A DNA stretch of 34,848 bases from Thiotrichaceae bacterium (lineage in GTDB: Bacteria; Pseudomonadota; Gammaproteobacteria; Thiotrichales; Thiotrichaceae), in contig WFWY01000044.1 of the NCBI GenBank assembly GCA_015490895.1, positions 1 to 34,848 on the forward strand. The letters run 5' to 3'. Numbering within the stretch: the first letter of the stretch is position 1; each line of letters starts with the position of its first letter. The notes below the pieces were generated by a model. That model was not told the origin of the DNA. It ran no database searches and was given only the letters and a program-made list of their open reading frames with translations. Shown here in pieces: positions 7,683 through 17,914 of the stretch. The position numbers were made by a program, and so were the translations under genes.

Positions 7683-9253
7683 TACGATGCCTCCATAAGA
7701 GTGGCTAACTGCTGTCTAAAGGCTGTATAACGAGCCTGCAAGGGCGCATCAATGTATGGCTCAAAGCGCTGCGCCACTTTGACAGGCCAGGGCTGTGTCC
7801 CGGAAGATGCCAGCCAGGCAATACCGCGTGCGGTTGTTTCCTGATCCTGCAACTGCTGTACAGGTAATTGGCTCAGGTTTGCCATTTTCTGACAAAGACC
7901 CTCCAGTGCTGACAGGCCACCACTCAGTGTTAGCTGTGATAACGCCTGCTCGGCAACTATCACGCGCAGGTTGTCCTGTAGCAAAAAGAGAATACTTTCA
8001 ATGATCGCCAGAGCCTGGCTTCGCACCGATAACCGCCCTCCCCTGAAATGAGGCTCAACCGGGTTTGACCACCAGGGGCTGCCCAGCCCGCCGACTGTAT
8101 TGATAAAAAGGGGCAGTGTTACCGGTACCTCCTGCGCTTCTGCCAACCATTGCGGTAGCTGTGATCGCCAGTTTTTTTGGGGGGGTATTCCGGTTTTTTT
8201 TGGTACGGGGTGGCTCTTTTTTACCCGCTGATGGCTCTTTTTTACCCGCTGATGGCTCTCTTCCCGCTGATGGCTCTCTTCCCGCTGATGGCTCTCTTCC
8301 CGCTGATGGCTCTCTTCCAGATACTGATGAAACCAGTCCAGTGCATTTCCTGCGCCATTAATGGTTGCCTCCCGGCAGTACTGTGTTCGTTGATAGTCGG
8401 CATACACAATACTGGTTAGCAAGCGCCGGGAGCGTTTAAGAGAGGACAGTGGTCGCAGTATAAAAGCACCACTTCCCAGGTTGACCAGAGCCGTTCCGGT
8501 ATCCAGACCACCACTGCCCAGTAACGCAGCATTTTGATCTCCACAAACGGCTGTTACGGGTATATCGGTATCCCGTAGTACTCCATAGTGGGCTTTCATG
8601 GGATAACACTCGGGCAGGGTATGACGAGGAATCCGGTAGGCTTGCAACAATTCTGCTGACCAGTCAAGAGTCATCAGATCCCACAACTGGGTACGTTGTG
8701 CCTGGCTGTAGTCAACCCGGTAGACGGGCTCACCTGCAACGGTTTGTAACATATGCAACAGCAAAAAACTGATCAGGGGCGCAAGATAAAGCGCCTCCAG
8801 GGGAGCTTTACTGACAACCGGATGCTGCTCCAGTAACCAGCGACATTTGCTGGCCGCATAATGTGGCGACAAGGGTAAACCGGACAACAACTGCACACGC
8901 TCTTCGCTCAGGGGAAGATGCTCCAGATACGCCTTGCCACGTGTATCCTGCCAGCTAATTGCCTGGCTTAAGGGTTCGCCCCGATGTGTACACGCCACAA
9001 TCGTGGAGCGTTGACAGGCAATCCCACAACTGACAACCCGCTCCCTAACAGATACCGGCAGCCCTGCCAGTAACTGATTTTTTACCGTGATAACCGATTG
9101 CAAAATCTCCATTGGATCCTGCTCTATATGCCCCTTTGCCTGGCGTTTAAGGATGACAGGCTGGAGTTGACGGCAGTATTCACTACCATCCTCATCATAC
9201 AAAATGGCACGGCTGGCATGGGTACCCTGATCAATAGCAAGATGATAATTCAT
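7682..9253 (-). CDS. glpK: Glycerol kinase (FGGY family) with low-complexity repeat insert
   Basis: ATP-dependent phosphorylation of glycerol to glycerol-3-phosphate. FGGY signatures are present: LAIDQGTHASRAILYD at residues 5-20, AISWQDTRG, VCGDQNAALLGSGG, the phosphate-binding ALVNLGSGAF and late LTLSGGLSALEG. Between INGAGNALDWFHQYL (about residue 310) and the next conserved block it carries about 45 extra residues, mostly ESHQRE repeats followed by VKKSHQR repeats and a Lys-rich tail. This insert is encoded by 18/21-bp tandem repeats and by A8, C7 and A7 tracts, making the locus prone to slippage. The core is divergent from E. coli GlpK, so another three-carbon polyol is possible, but operon partners favour glycerol. 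Confidence 0.86.
   Translation of the reverse strand: MNYHLAIDQGTHASRAILYDEDGSEYCRQLQPVILKRQAKGHIEQDPMEILQSVITVKNQLLAGLPVSVRERVVSCGIACQRSTIVACTHRGEPLSQAISWQDTRGKAYLEHLPLSEERVQLLSGLPLSPHYAASKCRWLLEQHPVVSKAPLEALYLAPLISFLLLHMLQTVAGEPVYRVDYSQAQRTQLWDLMTLDWSAELLQAYRIPRHTLPECYPMKAHYGVLRDTDIPVTAVCGDQNAALLGSGGLDTGTALVNLGSGAFILRPLSSLKRSRRLLTSIVYADYQRTQYCREATINGAGNALDWFHQYLEESHQREESHQREESHQREESHQRVKKSHQRVKKSHPVPKKTGIPPQKNWRSQLPQWLAEAQEVPVTLPLFINTVGGLGSPWWSNPVEPHFRGGRLSVRSQALAIIESILFLLQDNLRVIVAEQALSQLTLSGGLSALEGLCQKMANLSQLPVQQLQDQETTARGIAWLASSGTQPWPVKVAQRFEPYIDAPLQARYTAFRQQLATLMEAS
8172..8203. repeat. Cluster of homopolymer tracts within glpK
   Basis: On the plus strand T7 is immediately followed by G7, then TATTCCGG and T8. 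On the coding strand this reads A8, C7, A7 and encodes KKTGIPPQKN. Any single-base slip would frameshift the kinase about 355 codons into 523. Confidence 0.9.
8211..8318. repeat. 18/21-bp coding tandem repeat in glpK
   Basis: Two perfect 21-bp units (8211-8231, 8232-8252; TGGCTCTTTTTTACCCGCTG then A) are followed by three 18-bp units (8253-8306; TGGCTCTCTTCCCGCTGA) and a partial unit. Unit lengths are multiples of three, so copy-number change keeps frame, encoding VKKSHQR and EESHQR repeats. Confidence 0.93.
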
Positions 9254-9474
9254 TCACTATGAGCATAGACTATTATCCTGGCATTCTCAGTTGAACAGGC
9301 TCAGAGTGTCAAATTGTTGCCCTGACAGCAGGAATGCCTTCCAATACGTGATAGTTAGCCGGTGAGTCCTGAGCTATGCTACCATCAGTATCAGAGCGCA
9401 CTTCATACAGGGAATGGGGAGTCCATACACCCATCCCGGCAAGACAGTCCAGATCAGACGGAGCAAAGATTATT

Positions 9475-10302
9475 ATGAAACAAAAGGGAAATACATTACT
9501 CATTGGGTTTATTGGATTATTGCTTGTTTCTTTGCAGGCAAGTGCCAGCCCGTTGGGTAACTGGGGAGGATCAAAAAACTGGGGAGGCAATAGCTGGGGA
9601 GGCTGTAACGACTGGCCAGAATGGACCCCGATGTACTGGATGGAAAAAATGTTCGGCAATGATGAAGATTGCGATGCCTTGCGCTATCAACGCCCCTACA
9701 CTCCTTATGGATCATCCATGGGAGCTTATCAAACCCCTTACGCACGCTCCCCTTACTCTGCTTATCAGGGTCAGATTCCTTATCAGGGGTATGGCCAGAG
9801 CTATAACCCCTATACCGGTTATACCGGCAGATATGGCCGTACCTATGCCAGACCTTATGGTTATAGCAACCCCTATGCAACATCGCTATATGGCAGGGGC
9901 TATCGTTACAACCCCTACAGCCTCTATGCCAGAAATGCATTGCAGAATCGCTATAGACAACAAGGGCTTTCAGGCTTCGGTAGTCATCTCTCGCCTTTTG
10001 CGGGTCGATCAGGCACTTTTCCCGGTATGCGAGGTTTTGGATCTGGCCTAAACGGTTTTAACCCTTTGGGTGGAGGCACCAGCTTCCCCGGTATGGGGTC
10101 AGGGATGGGCGGCATGAGCCCAATGGGGTTTGGCTCTCCCATGAGCCCGATGAGCCCGATGAGCTCAATGAGTCCGATGGGCGGGGGGTTTGGTTCACCC
10201 TTTAGTTCAGGAATGAACCCTATGGGAGGTGGTTTCAGCTCGCCCTTCAGTTCAGGAATGACCCCCTTCTCAGGCGGTATGCGGTCACCGTTTTCTTTTT
10301 AG
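9475..10302 (+). CDS. Exported Gly/Tyr/Met-rich protein resembling sulfur globule proteins
   Basis: 275-aa protein with a Sec signal peptide (KQKGNTLLIGFIGLLLVSLQ, cleavage near ASASP). The mature N-terminus has NWGG/SWGG repeats and a conserved-looking DWPEWTPMYWMEKM. The middle is Tyr/Pro/Gly rich (PYSAY, QGYGQSYNPY, GYTGRYGR). The C-terminus consists of GM/SPM/GGGF repeats (MSPMSPMSSMSPMGGG). Such composition is typical of structural proteins coating periplasmic sulfur globules in sulfur-oxidising bacteria; the assignment rests on composition, export and the WTPMYWMEKM-like segment. The start at 9475 was chosen because the signal peptide begins there and GGAG lies upstream; an in-frame ATG at 9376 would precede it with non-signal sequence. 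Other structural glycine-rich proteins are possible. Confidence 0.55.
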   Translation: MKQKGNTLLIGFIGLLLVSLQASASPLGNWGGSKNWGGNSWGGCNDWPEWTPMYWMEKMFGNDEDCDALRYQRPYTPYGSSMGAYQTPYARSPYSAYQGQIPYQGYGQSYNPYTGYTGRYGRTYARPYGYSNPYATSLYGRGYRYNPYSLYARNALQNRYRQQGLSGFGSHLSPFAGRSGTFPGMRGFGSGLNGFNPLGGGTSFPGMGSGMGGMSPMGFGSPMSPMSPMSSMSPMGGGFGSPFSSGMNPMGGGFSSPFSSGMTPFSGGMRSPFSF

Positions 10303-10348
10303 CCCAAAAATTTCATGAATATGCTCTAATATCGCGCAGGATATTGGT

Positions 10349-10419
10349 TTCACAAGGGAATTTCTAAAGGAATCCCGTATCAGTGATGACGGGTGACTGA
10401 AGAAATATCCCTTGTGGAA
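10349..10419. repeat. Nested inverted repeat between convergent genes
   Basis: The outer arms, 10349-10364 (CACAAGGGAATTTC core) and 10402-10419 (GAAATATCCCTTGTGG core), pair with one bulge. An inner stem CCCGT/ACGGG lies at 10374-10393. It sits between the convergent globule-like gene and fabI, so it could terminate both, though it lacks a U-tract. Confidence 0.5.
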
Positions 10420-10463
10420 TCAATAGACAAGCGAGATGGAGCATCAGTTGTGAATTTTCCGGG

Positions 10464-11255
10464 TTAGGCATCTGTACCGTAACCGGTCATACCCACGGTG
10501 TTGTAACCAGAGTCAACATAGGTGATTTCTCCGGTAATGCCACTGGCAAGGTCTGAACACAGAAAGGCTGCCGCATTACCGACTTCTTCAATAGTGACAT
10601 TACGACGCAAAGGTGCATTGTCAGCGACATGATCCAGCATCTTGCGAAAATCACCAATCCCTGCTGCTGCCAGTGTACGAATAGGCCCGGCTGAAATTGC
10701 ATTGACCCGGATACCCTGTGGCCCCAGATCTGAAGCCATCAAACGTACAGCAGCTTCCAGGCTGGCTTTGGCCATTCCCATCACATTGTAGTTCGGAATC
10801 GCTGCCACAGCACCCAGATAACTTAGCGTAAGCAATGCCGCCTGGGGGTTAAGCAAAGGACGGCAGTAACGCGCCAGGGCAAGAAAGCTGTAGGAACTAA
10901 TGTCATGTGCAATCATGGAGCCTTCACGGGTTGTATTATCCACAATACTGCCTTGCAGCTCTTCCTTGGGGGCAAATGCTGCGGCGTGAATCACAATATC
11001 CAGAGTCTCCCAGCTCTCTTTCAGGCTATTGATAGCTGCTTCTATATCAGCATCACTGGCAAGATCACAGGGAATCACGATACTGGAATCCAGTTCGGCT
11101 GAAATCTTGTCCACCCGTTTTTTTAATTTTTCATTCTGATAGGTAAAAGCCAGTTCTGCTCCCTGCTCGTGCATGGCTTTTGCAATGCCATAGGCAATGG
11201 AACGGTTGCTCGCGATACCAACAATTAATGCCCGCTTACCTGCTAGAAATCCCAT
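10464..11255 (-). CDS. fabI: Enoyl-[acyl-carrier-protein] reductase FabI
   Basis: Catalyses the last reduction of each fatty-acid elongation cycle, enoyl-ACP to acyl-ACP, using NADH. This 263-aa short-chain dehydrogenase has the FabI-type nucleotide loop [20 protein letters not shown] rather than the classical TGxxxGxG. It also has the substrate-capping region LTLSYLGA and the catalytic Tyr-x6-Lys in [11 protein letters not shown] (near residues 156-163). [10 protein letters not shown] and the [12 protein letters not shown] end are typical. The start is supported by GAGGAGAAGG just upstream on the minus strand. It is monocistronic here, facing the globule-like gene and separated from mreD by about 130 bases. 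Confidence 0.96.
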   Translation of the reverse strand: MGFLAGKRALIVGIASNRSIAYGIAKAMHEQGAELAFTYQNEKLKKRVDKISAELDSSIVIPCDLASDADIEAAINSLKESWETLDIVIHAAAFAPKEELQGSIVDNTTREGSMIAHDISSYSFLALARYCRPLLNPQAALLTLSYLGAVAAIPNYNVMGMAKASLEAAVRLMASDLGPQGIRVNAISAGPIRTLAAAGIGDFRKMLDHVADNAPLRRNVTIEEVGNAAAFLCSDLASGITGEITYVDSGYNTVGMTGYGTDA

Positions 11256-11383
11256 GGTAATACCTTCTCCTCATTCCTGATACATGATGATGGCGTGTTT
11301 TCAGGTGAAGCCCGGCAAGCCAAACATGGTTGAGCCGGTTCGCTACTAAACACTGCCTCAAAAAAGGGGGGATCATAGCACAT

Positions 11384-11872
11384 CTACAGGGATTTATTGG
11401 CAATATGTAACTGGTTCAGCAGGCCATGAACCAGAGGCCATACCAATAAACTACTCAGAAGCGGAAACCAGTACGACCAGTCTGCTGGCTTGTCCTGGGT
11501 AATTCCCAGAATCCACAGGTTTACCAGCAAATAGGTTCCAATGCAGATGAAAACCAGAAAGAAATGCTGGGACAGGGTTTTGGGGGTAATCCGTTCACTC
11601 ATGCGAATGGCGATAAAGTGGAGAATGACAAAACCCAGTGCATGCTGCCCCAGTGTGGCTCCCCACAGGGCATCCAGCAACAACCCGGCGATAAAAGCGT
11701 GTAGATAGCTGCTCTCCCTGGGAAACAGAATCGCCCAGTGCACCAGCACCAGCGCAACCCACTCAGGTCGCCAGAACTGGAGCGTGTGCGGAATATGCAC
11801 AATACTCAAAATCAACGCCACCAGTAACGATAGCGATATAGCACCCGAAAAACGCAGTGTATACTGTTCCAA
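11384..11872 (-). CDS. mreD: Rod shape-determining protein MreD
   Basis: Integral inner-membrane partner of MreC in the elongasome that positions peptidoglycan synthesis along the cell length. The 162-aa hydrophobic protein shows about five membrane segments and the family motif GLLLDALWGATLGQHALGF. The start is TTG at 11872, with GGAG about 10 bases upstream; an in-frame TGA lies further upstream and no ATG intervenes. It follows mreC after a gap of about 150 bases, wider than is usual for this operon, but no separate promoter was recognised. Confidence 0.92.
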   Translation of the reverse strand: MEQYTLRFSGAISLSLLVALILSIVHIPHTLQFWRPEWVALVLVHWAILFPRESSYLHAFIAGLLLDALWGATLGQHALGFVILHFIAIRMSERITPKTLSQHFFLVFICIGTYLLVNLWILGITQDKPADWSYWFPLLSSLLVWPLVHGLLNQLHIANKSL

Positions 11873-12024
11873 AATTAATCGCTCCGGCGCATTAGCGTTT
11901 GTATGGTATCAACAGGATACACTCTCACAGGGGGCGCGGCACAGTTTTCAAAGAAGATAGTACTCATAAAAAAATTTTAGCGTCACAGTTTGTGTTCTAT
12001 GTGTGGCAGGCGTGAAAGGAGGCG

Positions 12025-12858
12025 CTATTCCTCTCCGGCAGTGCGGCTTTTTTGCCAGATGAGCAGTAACTCTCTGGTACGCCTGAAGTCTGTCACGGTT
12101 GTGGCGGTGACCGTTGTCATGGAATCCGCGGGATTATAGTGCTTTTCCTGTACCACTGCGACCGGAAAGTCAGGTGGAAAAAGCAACCCCAGCCCGGAAC
12201 TCACATAAAGGTCACCAATATTAACATCTTCAAGGTTTTCTATATGCTCCAGATTCACAATGTTTTCCTTGCCAACGCCCATAGCAAGTGCTTTTTCATG
12301 CGTGCGCGCATTACGTACCGGAATAGTGTGTTTGGGGTCAGAAAGCTGCATCACTATTGATGAGTGGGGCGCTGTTTCAATCACCTGCCCGTAAATACTG
12401 TTGCCAGACAGAGCAATCTGCCCCTCGAAGACCTGATCCTTACTACCCTTGTTAATGGTGACTGTCTGATGAAAGCGGTCACTATCAACCGTCAGTATTT
12501 CAGCCAGCAAGTAGGCATCATCATACCGCTCCGCCGTCTCCAGCATTTCCCGAAAGCGCTGGTTTTGTGCGGCGATGGAGCGATACTTCTGGTCTCTGGC
12601 CGAATAGATAGTGACCAGACGGCGTAGTTTTTCATTTTCGTTGCTGAGTTTCTCATGCGAAGTAAAAAAACGTAGCAAGGTATGAGTCGTATTATAGGGG
12701 AGATCCACCAGTACTTTCAGCGGATAGACTGTAATATTGAGCGCGGTTCGTACAGCCGGAACGGCATGGCGGTAATCTGCGCTGATCAGCAGCAAGGAAG
12801 CAAACACAAAACTGAGAAAATGAAGTGTTTTCGTCTGTGAGGAATCCTTTAGTTGCAT
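12025..12858 (-). CDS. mreC: Rod shape-determining protein MreC
   Basis: Bitopic membrane protein linking the MreB cytoskeleton to periplasmic peptidoglycan synthases. It has one N-terminal membrane helix (LHFLSFVFASLLLIS, residues 13-27). A coiled coil follows at about 60-110 (LSNENEKLRRLVTIYSARD). The two beta-domain motifs follow, including DSDRFHQTVTINKGS, IYGQVIETAPHSSIV and VSSGLGLLFPPDFPVAVV. Length (277 aa) is normal. It lies 24 bases downstream of mreB. Confidence 0.96.
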   Translation of the reverse strand: MQLKDSSQTKTLHFLSFVFASLLLISADYRHAVPAVRTALNITVYPLKVLVDLPYNTTHTLLRFFTSHEKLSNENEKLRRLVTIYSARDQKYRSIAAQNQRFREMLETAERYDDAYLLAEILTVDSDRFHQTVTINKGSKDQVFEGQIALSGNSIYGQVIETAPHSSIVMQLSDPKHTIPVRNARTHEKALAMGVGKENIVNLEHIENLEDVNIGDLYVSSGLGLLFPPDFPVAVVQEKHYNPADSMTTVTATTVTDFRRTRELLLIWQKSRTAGEE

Positions 12859-12882
12859 GATGTAGAGTCAGCTGGACAGAGC

Positions 12883-13944
<1,062 letters not shown>

Positions 13945-14122
13945 TCATTAAGATTCAAGGAGTTATGCGGTGGATTGCACGTTGTAGTGTAGAAACCCTT
14001 GATAATTCATTATGTGCAATTTTTAACTTGCGTAATGTACCAATCTATAGCGCAATGAGCAAGACTCAAAAGCGTAACTATGATAAGTTGTGCGCCTGTT
14101 TTTACCCAGTGGAGAAAAAGAT

Positions 14123-14410
14123 ATGTCACTGACCGCAGAGGAAGTCAGAAAGATTGCACATCTGGCGCGATTATCCATACAGGAAGAAAAGGTTCAAACC
14201 TATGCGGATAACCTGTCGGGAATACTGGATCTGGTAGCACAGATGGAGACCGTTAATACCGATGACGTAGCACCTATGGCTCACCCACAGGAAGTAACCC
14301 AGCGACTGCGTGAAGATGTCGTCACAGAAACCAGTCAACGTGAAAAGTTCCAGCAAATTGCACCTGCCACCGAAGCCGGTTTATATCTGGTGCCCAAGGT
14401 TATTGAGTAG
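14123..14410 (+). CDS. gatC: Aspartyl/glutamyl-tRNA amidotransferase subunit C
   Basis: Small chaperone-like subunit that holds GatA and GatB together in the enzyme making Gln-tRNA(Gln) and/or Asn-tRNA(Asn) from mischarged tRNA. The 95-aa protein begins [18 protein letters not shown] and contains the conserved DDVAPMAHP region. The start at 14123 is preferred over the upstream ATG at 14090 because GGAG lies about 8 bases before it and the family N-terminus begins there. First gene of gatCAB, 11 bases before gatA. Confidence 0.95.
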   Translation: MSLTAEEVRKIAHLARLSIQEEKVQTYADNLSGILDLVAQMETVNTDDVAPMAHPQEVTQRLREDVVTETSQREKFQQIAPATEAGLYLVPKVIE

Positions 14411-14421
14411 GTAATCAAGTT

Positions 14422-15876
14422 ATGCATAACAAATCCCTGGCTGAACTATCAGCATCCTTGCAATCTGGGGAAATCTCCAGTGTTGAGCTGACACAGCACT
14501 TTCTGGAGCGAATCAAACGTCATGATTCCGCTCTCAACAGTTTTGTAACCGTCACTGAAGAACAGGCCCTGAGCGCTGCCCGTCAGGCTGACCAGCTCAT
14601 TGCTACCGGTCAGGCCGGTCAGTTAACGGGTATTCCCATTGCCCAGAAAGATATTTTTTGCACCGAGGGAATCCGCACTGCCTGTGGCTCCAAAATGCTG
14701 GATAACTTTATTTCCCCCTATAGTGCTACAGTGGTCGAAAAGCTGGATACCGCCGGTATGCCCCTGCTGGGTAAGTTAAATATGGATGAATTTGCCATGG
14801 GCTCATCCAATGAGACCAGTTTTTATGGCCCGGTTAAAAACCCCTGGGATCTGGAACGGGTACCGGGCGGATCCTCTGGTGGCAGTGCTGCCGCTGTTGC
14901 AGCCCGCCTGGCTCCGATTGCTACCGGTACCGATACCGGCGGTTCTATCCGTCAGCCCGCCTCGCTATGTGGCTTGACCGGCATCAAACCCACCTATGGT
15001 CGGGTATCTCGCTGGGGTATGATTGCCTTTGCCTCCAGCCTGGATCAGGCCGGTGTACTGGGGCACTCAGCAGCAGACTGCGCCCTGGTACTGGGTGCAA
15101 TGGCTGGTTTTGATGCAAAGGATTCAACCAGCATCGACCGGGAAACTCCCGATTATAGTGCAAGCCTGTCTACACCACTTGAGGGACTGAAAATCGGTCT
15201 GCCCAAAGAGTATTTTGACGAAGGTCTGGATAGCGGCGTCGGCAAGGTCGTTGATACGGCGATTGAACGCTACAGGACACTTGGCGCTGAAGTGATTGAG
15301 ATCAGCCTGCCTAATACACATCTGGCAGTACCTGCTTACTATGTGATCGCACCTGCAGAATGCTCATCCAACCTGTCACGTTTTGACGGAGTGCGTTATG
15401 GCTATCGCTGTAAAGACCCCAAAGATCTCACCGATATGTATGAGCGCTCACGTGGAGAAGCCTTCGGTGCTGAAGTAAAAAACCGTATTATGATTGGCAC
15501 CTACGCCCTGTCTGCGGGGTATTACGATGCCTACTACCTGAAGGCACAAAAAGTACGACGACTCATTTCGGATGACTTTAAACGTGCCTTCGAGCAAGTC
15601 GATGTCATTATGGGCCCCACCTCACCGGTCACGGCTTTTAAAATTGGTGAGAAAGCAGATGACCCCATTTCCATGTACCTTTCCGATATTTACACGATTG
15701 CGGTTAACCTTGCCGGTTTACCGGGAATGTCTATTCCCGCAGGCCTGGTAGAAGGTCTGCCTGCAGGTCTGCAACTGATTGGTAATGCCTTTGAAGAAGG
15801 GAAACTACTGAATATCGCGCACCAGTTCCAGCAGGTAACCGACTGGCATCTGCAATCACCCGCCGCGTTTGCTTAA
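14422..15876 (+). CDS. gatA: Aspartyl/glutamyl-tRNA amidotransferase subunit A
   Basis: Glutaminase subunit of GatCAB; amidase-signature enzyme releasing ammonia that is channelled to GatB. The catalytic Ser-cisSer-Lys triad is visible: Lys76 in IAQKDIF, Ser151 in [13 protein letters not shown] and Ser175 in [11 protein letters not shown]. The 484-aa length is standard. The start is followed by typical family sequence ([20 protein letters not shown]). It is co-transcribed between gatC and gatB. Presence of the complex implies that at least one of GlnRS or AsnRS is dispensable in this organism (inference). Confidence 0.97.
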   Translation: MHNKSLAELSASLQSGEISSVELTQHFLERIKRHDSALNSFVTVTEEQALSAARQADQLIATGQAGQLTGIPIAQKDIFCTEGIRTACGSKMLDNFISPYSATVVEKLDTAGMPLLGKLNMDEFAMGSSNETSFYGPVKNPWDLERVPGGSSGGSAAAVAARLAPIATGTDTGGSIRQPASLCGLTGIKPTYGRVSRWGMIAFASSLDQAGVLGHSAADCALVLGAMAGFDAKDSTSIDRETPDYSASLSTPLEGLKIGLPKEYFDEGLDSGVGKVVDTAIERYRTLGAEVIEISLPNTHLAVPAYYVIAPAECSSNLSRFDGVRYGYRCKDPKDLTDMYERSRGEAFGAEVKNRIMIGTYALSAGYYDAYYLKAQKVRRLISDDFKRAFEQVDVIMGPTSPVTAFKIGEKADDPISMYLSDIYTIAVNLAGLPGMSIPAGLVEGLPAGLQLIGNAFEEGKLLNIAHQFQQVTDWHLQSPAAFA

Positions 15877-15891
15877 CAGGAGGACAGGATA

Positions 15892-17325
15892 ATGGCATGG
15901 GAAACAGTAATCGGTCTTGAAATTCACGCGCAACTGGCGACACGCTCCAAAATCTTCTCAGGTGCTTCGACCGCCTATGGTGCAGCCCCCAATACACAGG
16001 CCTGTGCGGTTGACCTGGCATTGCCGGGCGTGCTGCCCGTCCTGAACCGGGAGGCGGTTCGCATGGCCGTCAAGTTTGGCCTGGCGCTGGATGCCGATAT
16101 TCCCCAGCGTTCCGTCTTTGCCCGAAAAAACTATTTTTATCCGGACTTGCCACAAGGCTACCAGATTAGTCAGTTTGACCAGCCAATCGTCGCCAGAGGG
16201 CATCTGGACATTACCCTTGAGAATGGAGAAACCAGACAGATTGGCGTCACCCGCGCTCATCTGGAACAGGATGCCGGTAAATCCCTGCATGAAGACTTCC
16301 ATGGGCTGACCGGTATTGATCTGAACCGGGCCGGTACTCCCTTGCTGGAAATTGTTTCCGAGCCAGAATTGCGGAGTGCAAAAGAAGCCGTTGCCTATAT
16401 GAAAAAAATGCATGCTCTGGTGCAATATCTGGAAATCTGTGATGGTAATATGGCTGAAGGCTCCTTCCGCTGTGATGCCAATGTATCAGTACGCCCCGTG
16501 GGACAGGTTGAGTTTGGCACACGTGCTGAAATCAAGAATCTGAACTCTTTCCGGTTTATTGAACGCGCTATCAATTATGAAGTTGAGCGACAAATTGACC
16601 TGATTGAAGCCGGTGGCGAAGTCGTACAGGAAACCCGGCTTTATGACCCGGACAAGGGTGAGACCCGTTCCATGCGTAGCAAGGAAGAAGCTAATGATTA
16701 TCGCTACTTCCCCTGCCCGGACTTGTTGCCTGTCGAAATCAGCACCGCCCTGCTTGATGAAGTGCGCCAGACCTTGCCCGAGCTTCCCGACGAGAAAAAA
16801 CAGCGCTTTATGGCAGAATTTTCCCTGTCAGAAAAGGATGCCACCGAGCTAAGCGCCAATCGTGAGATTGCCGAGTATTTTGAAGTGGTCGCACAGGGGT
16901 GTGGGGAAGCAAAAATGGCAGCCAACTGGGTCATGGGTGAGCTCTCTGCACACCTGAACAAGGCAGATATCCCGATTGCTGAATGTCCGGTCTCGGCTAA
17001 AACGCTGACGGTACTCATCCAGCGTATTACCGACAAAACCATTTCCGGAAAAATCGCCAAGGATGTCTTTGTCGAACTCTGGTCAGGTGAAAGCGACGTC
17101 GATGCCATTATTGACAGCAAGGGGCTCAAACAAATAACCGACAGCAGCGCTATCGAAGCCATGATTGCTGAGGTGCTGGAAAACAATCCCTCCCAGGTAG
17201 AGCAGTTCCGGGCAGGCAAGGAAAAACTAATGGGCTTTTTTGTCGGCCAGGTAATGAAAGCATCCAAAGGCAAGGCAAACCCCGGGCAGGTCAATGAAAT
17301 CCTTAGAAGACTGTTAAACAGTTAA
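15892..17325 (+). CDS. gatB: Aspartyl/glutamyl-tRNA amidotransferase subunit B
   Basis: Kinase/transamidase subunit that phosphorylates the misacylated aspartate or glutamate on tRNA and amidates it. The 477-aa protein starts with [20 protein letters not shown], and shows the family motifs [15 protein letters not shown] and [15 protein letters not shown], and the [12 protein letters not shown] segment. It ends with the helical YqeY-like tRNA-binding domain ([16 protein letters not shown]). A strong AGGAGG precedes the ATG by 8 bases. Confidence 0.97.
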   Translation: MAWETVIGLEIHAQLATRSKIFSGASTAYGAAPNTQACAVDLALPGVLPVLNREAVRMAVKFGLALDADIPQRSVFARKNYFYPDLPQGYQISQFDQPIVARGHLDITLENGETRQIGVTRAHLEQDAGKSLHEDFHGLTGIDLNRAGTPLLEIVSEPELRSAKEAVAYMKKMHALVQYLEICDGNMAEGSFRCDANVSVRPVGQVEFGTRAEIKNLNSFRFIERAINYEVERQIDLIEAGGEVVQETRLYDPDKGETRSMRSKEEANDYRYFPCPDLLPVEISTALLDEVRQTLPELPDEKKQRFMAEFSLSEKDATELSANREIAEYFEVVAQGCGEAKMAANWVMGELSAHLNKADIPIAECPVSAKTLTVLIQRITDKTISGKIAKDVFVELWSGESDVDAIIDSKGLKQITDSSAIEAMIAEVLENNPSQVEQFRAGKEKLMGFFVGQVMKASKGKANPGQVNEILRRLLNS

Positions 17326-17335
17326 TAGCTTTGCC

Positions 17336-17914
17336 ATGAAAGTGCTCATTGTTTACGCGCATCCCAATCCGCAAAGCTTTAACCATGCCATGCTGGAAGC
17401 CTTGCAGCATGGGCTGCACAAGGCTGGACACCAGATCCGGATAAAAGACCTGTATGATGAAAACTTTGACCCGGTATTACGTGCCTCTGATCTTGAGCGT
17501 TTACAGTCAGGAGAAGTCCCCGAACATATCAAGGTAGAACAGGATGTCTTACTATGGGCAGACAGCCTGATCTTCCTTTATCCGCTCTGGTGGTTTGACC
17601 GGCCAGCTATTTTAAAGGGCTGGTTTGATGTTGTTTTTACCAATCAGGTAGCCTTTGCTTTTAATGACCAGGGCGTACAGGGCTTGTTACCGCACGAAAA
17701 AGCCGTGGTAATCATAACGGCAGGGGGCTCAGAAGATTACTTTAAACATACCGATGCCATGCCGTTAATTCACCGCCCGGTTACTGATGGTACGCTGGGT
17801 TTTTGCGGTATAAAAGATGTACAGCACAAGATTTATTTTGATGTGCCCAGCCTGAGTAATGATGAGCGGCAGGCCATTTTGGATGATATCAGACAGCTTG
17901 GGCAAACCTTCTAG
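17336..17914 (+). CDS. NAD(P)H:quinone oxidoreductase, flavodoxin fold (NQO1/KefF-like)
   Basis: Predicted cytoplasmic FMN/FAD-dependent two-electron quinone or redox-dye reductase. The 192-aa protein starts with the flavin-phosphate loop VLIVYAHPNPQSFNHAMLEA and has the family motif IFLYPLWWFDRPAILKGWFD followed by VVFTNQVAFAF. It lies 10 bases after gatB, and its stop overlaps the next gene start (TAGTG), so it is probably at the distal end of the gat transcript. No Shine-Dalgarno is evident. The substrate cannot be determined; KefF-type regulatory function is unlikely without a KefC neighbour. Confidence 0.82.
   Translation: MKVLIVYAHPNPQSFNHAMLEALQHGLHKAGHQIRIKDLYDENFDPVLRASDLERLQSGEVPEHIKVEQDVLLWADSLIFLYPLWWFDRPAILKGWFDVVFTNQVAFAFNDQGVQGLLPHEKAVVIITAGGSEDYFKHTDAMPLIHRPVTDGTLGFCGIKDVQHKIYFDVPSLSNDERQAILDDIRQLGQTF

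Noticed and set aside
8116-8419. Plus-strand frames with DGSLPADGSLP or MALFPLMALF repeats
   Set aside because: Artefacts of the in-frame tandem repeats of glpK read on the opposite strand.
9309-9940. Two minus-strand open frames opposite the Gly/Tyr-rich gene
   Set aside because: They are complements of low-complexity codons; the plus-strand frame has a signal peptide and ribosome binding site.
11880-11968. 30-codon minus-strand frame between mreC and mreD (begins MSTIFFENCAAPP)
   Set aside because: No Shine-Dalgarno and no known small gene at this place; more likely leader sequence of mreD.
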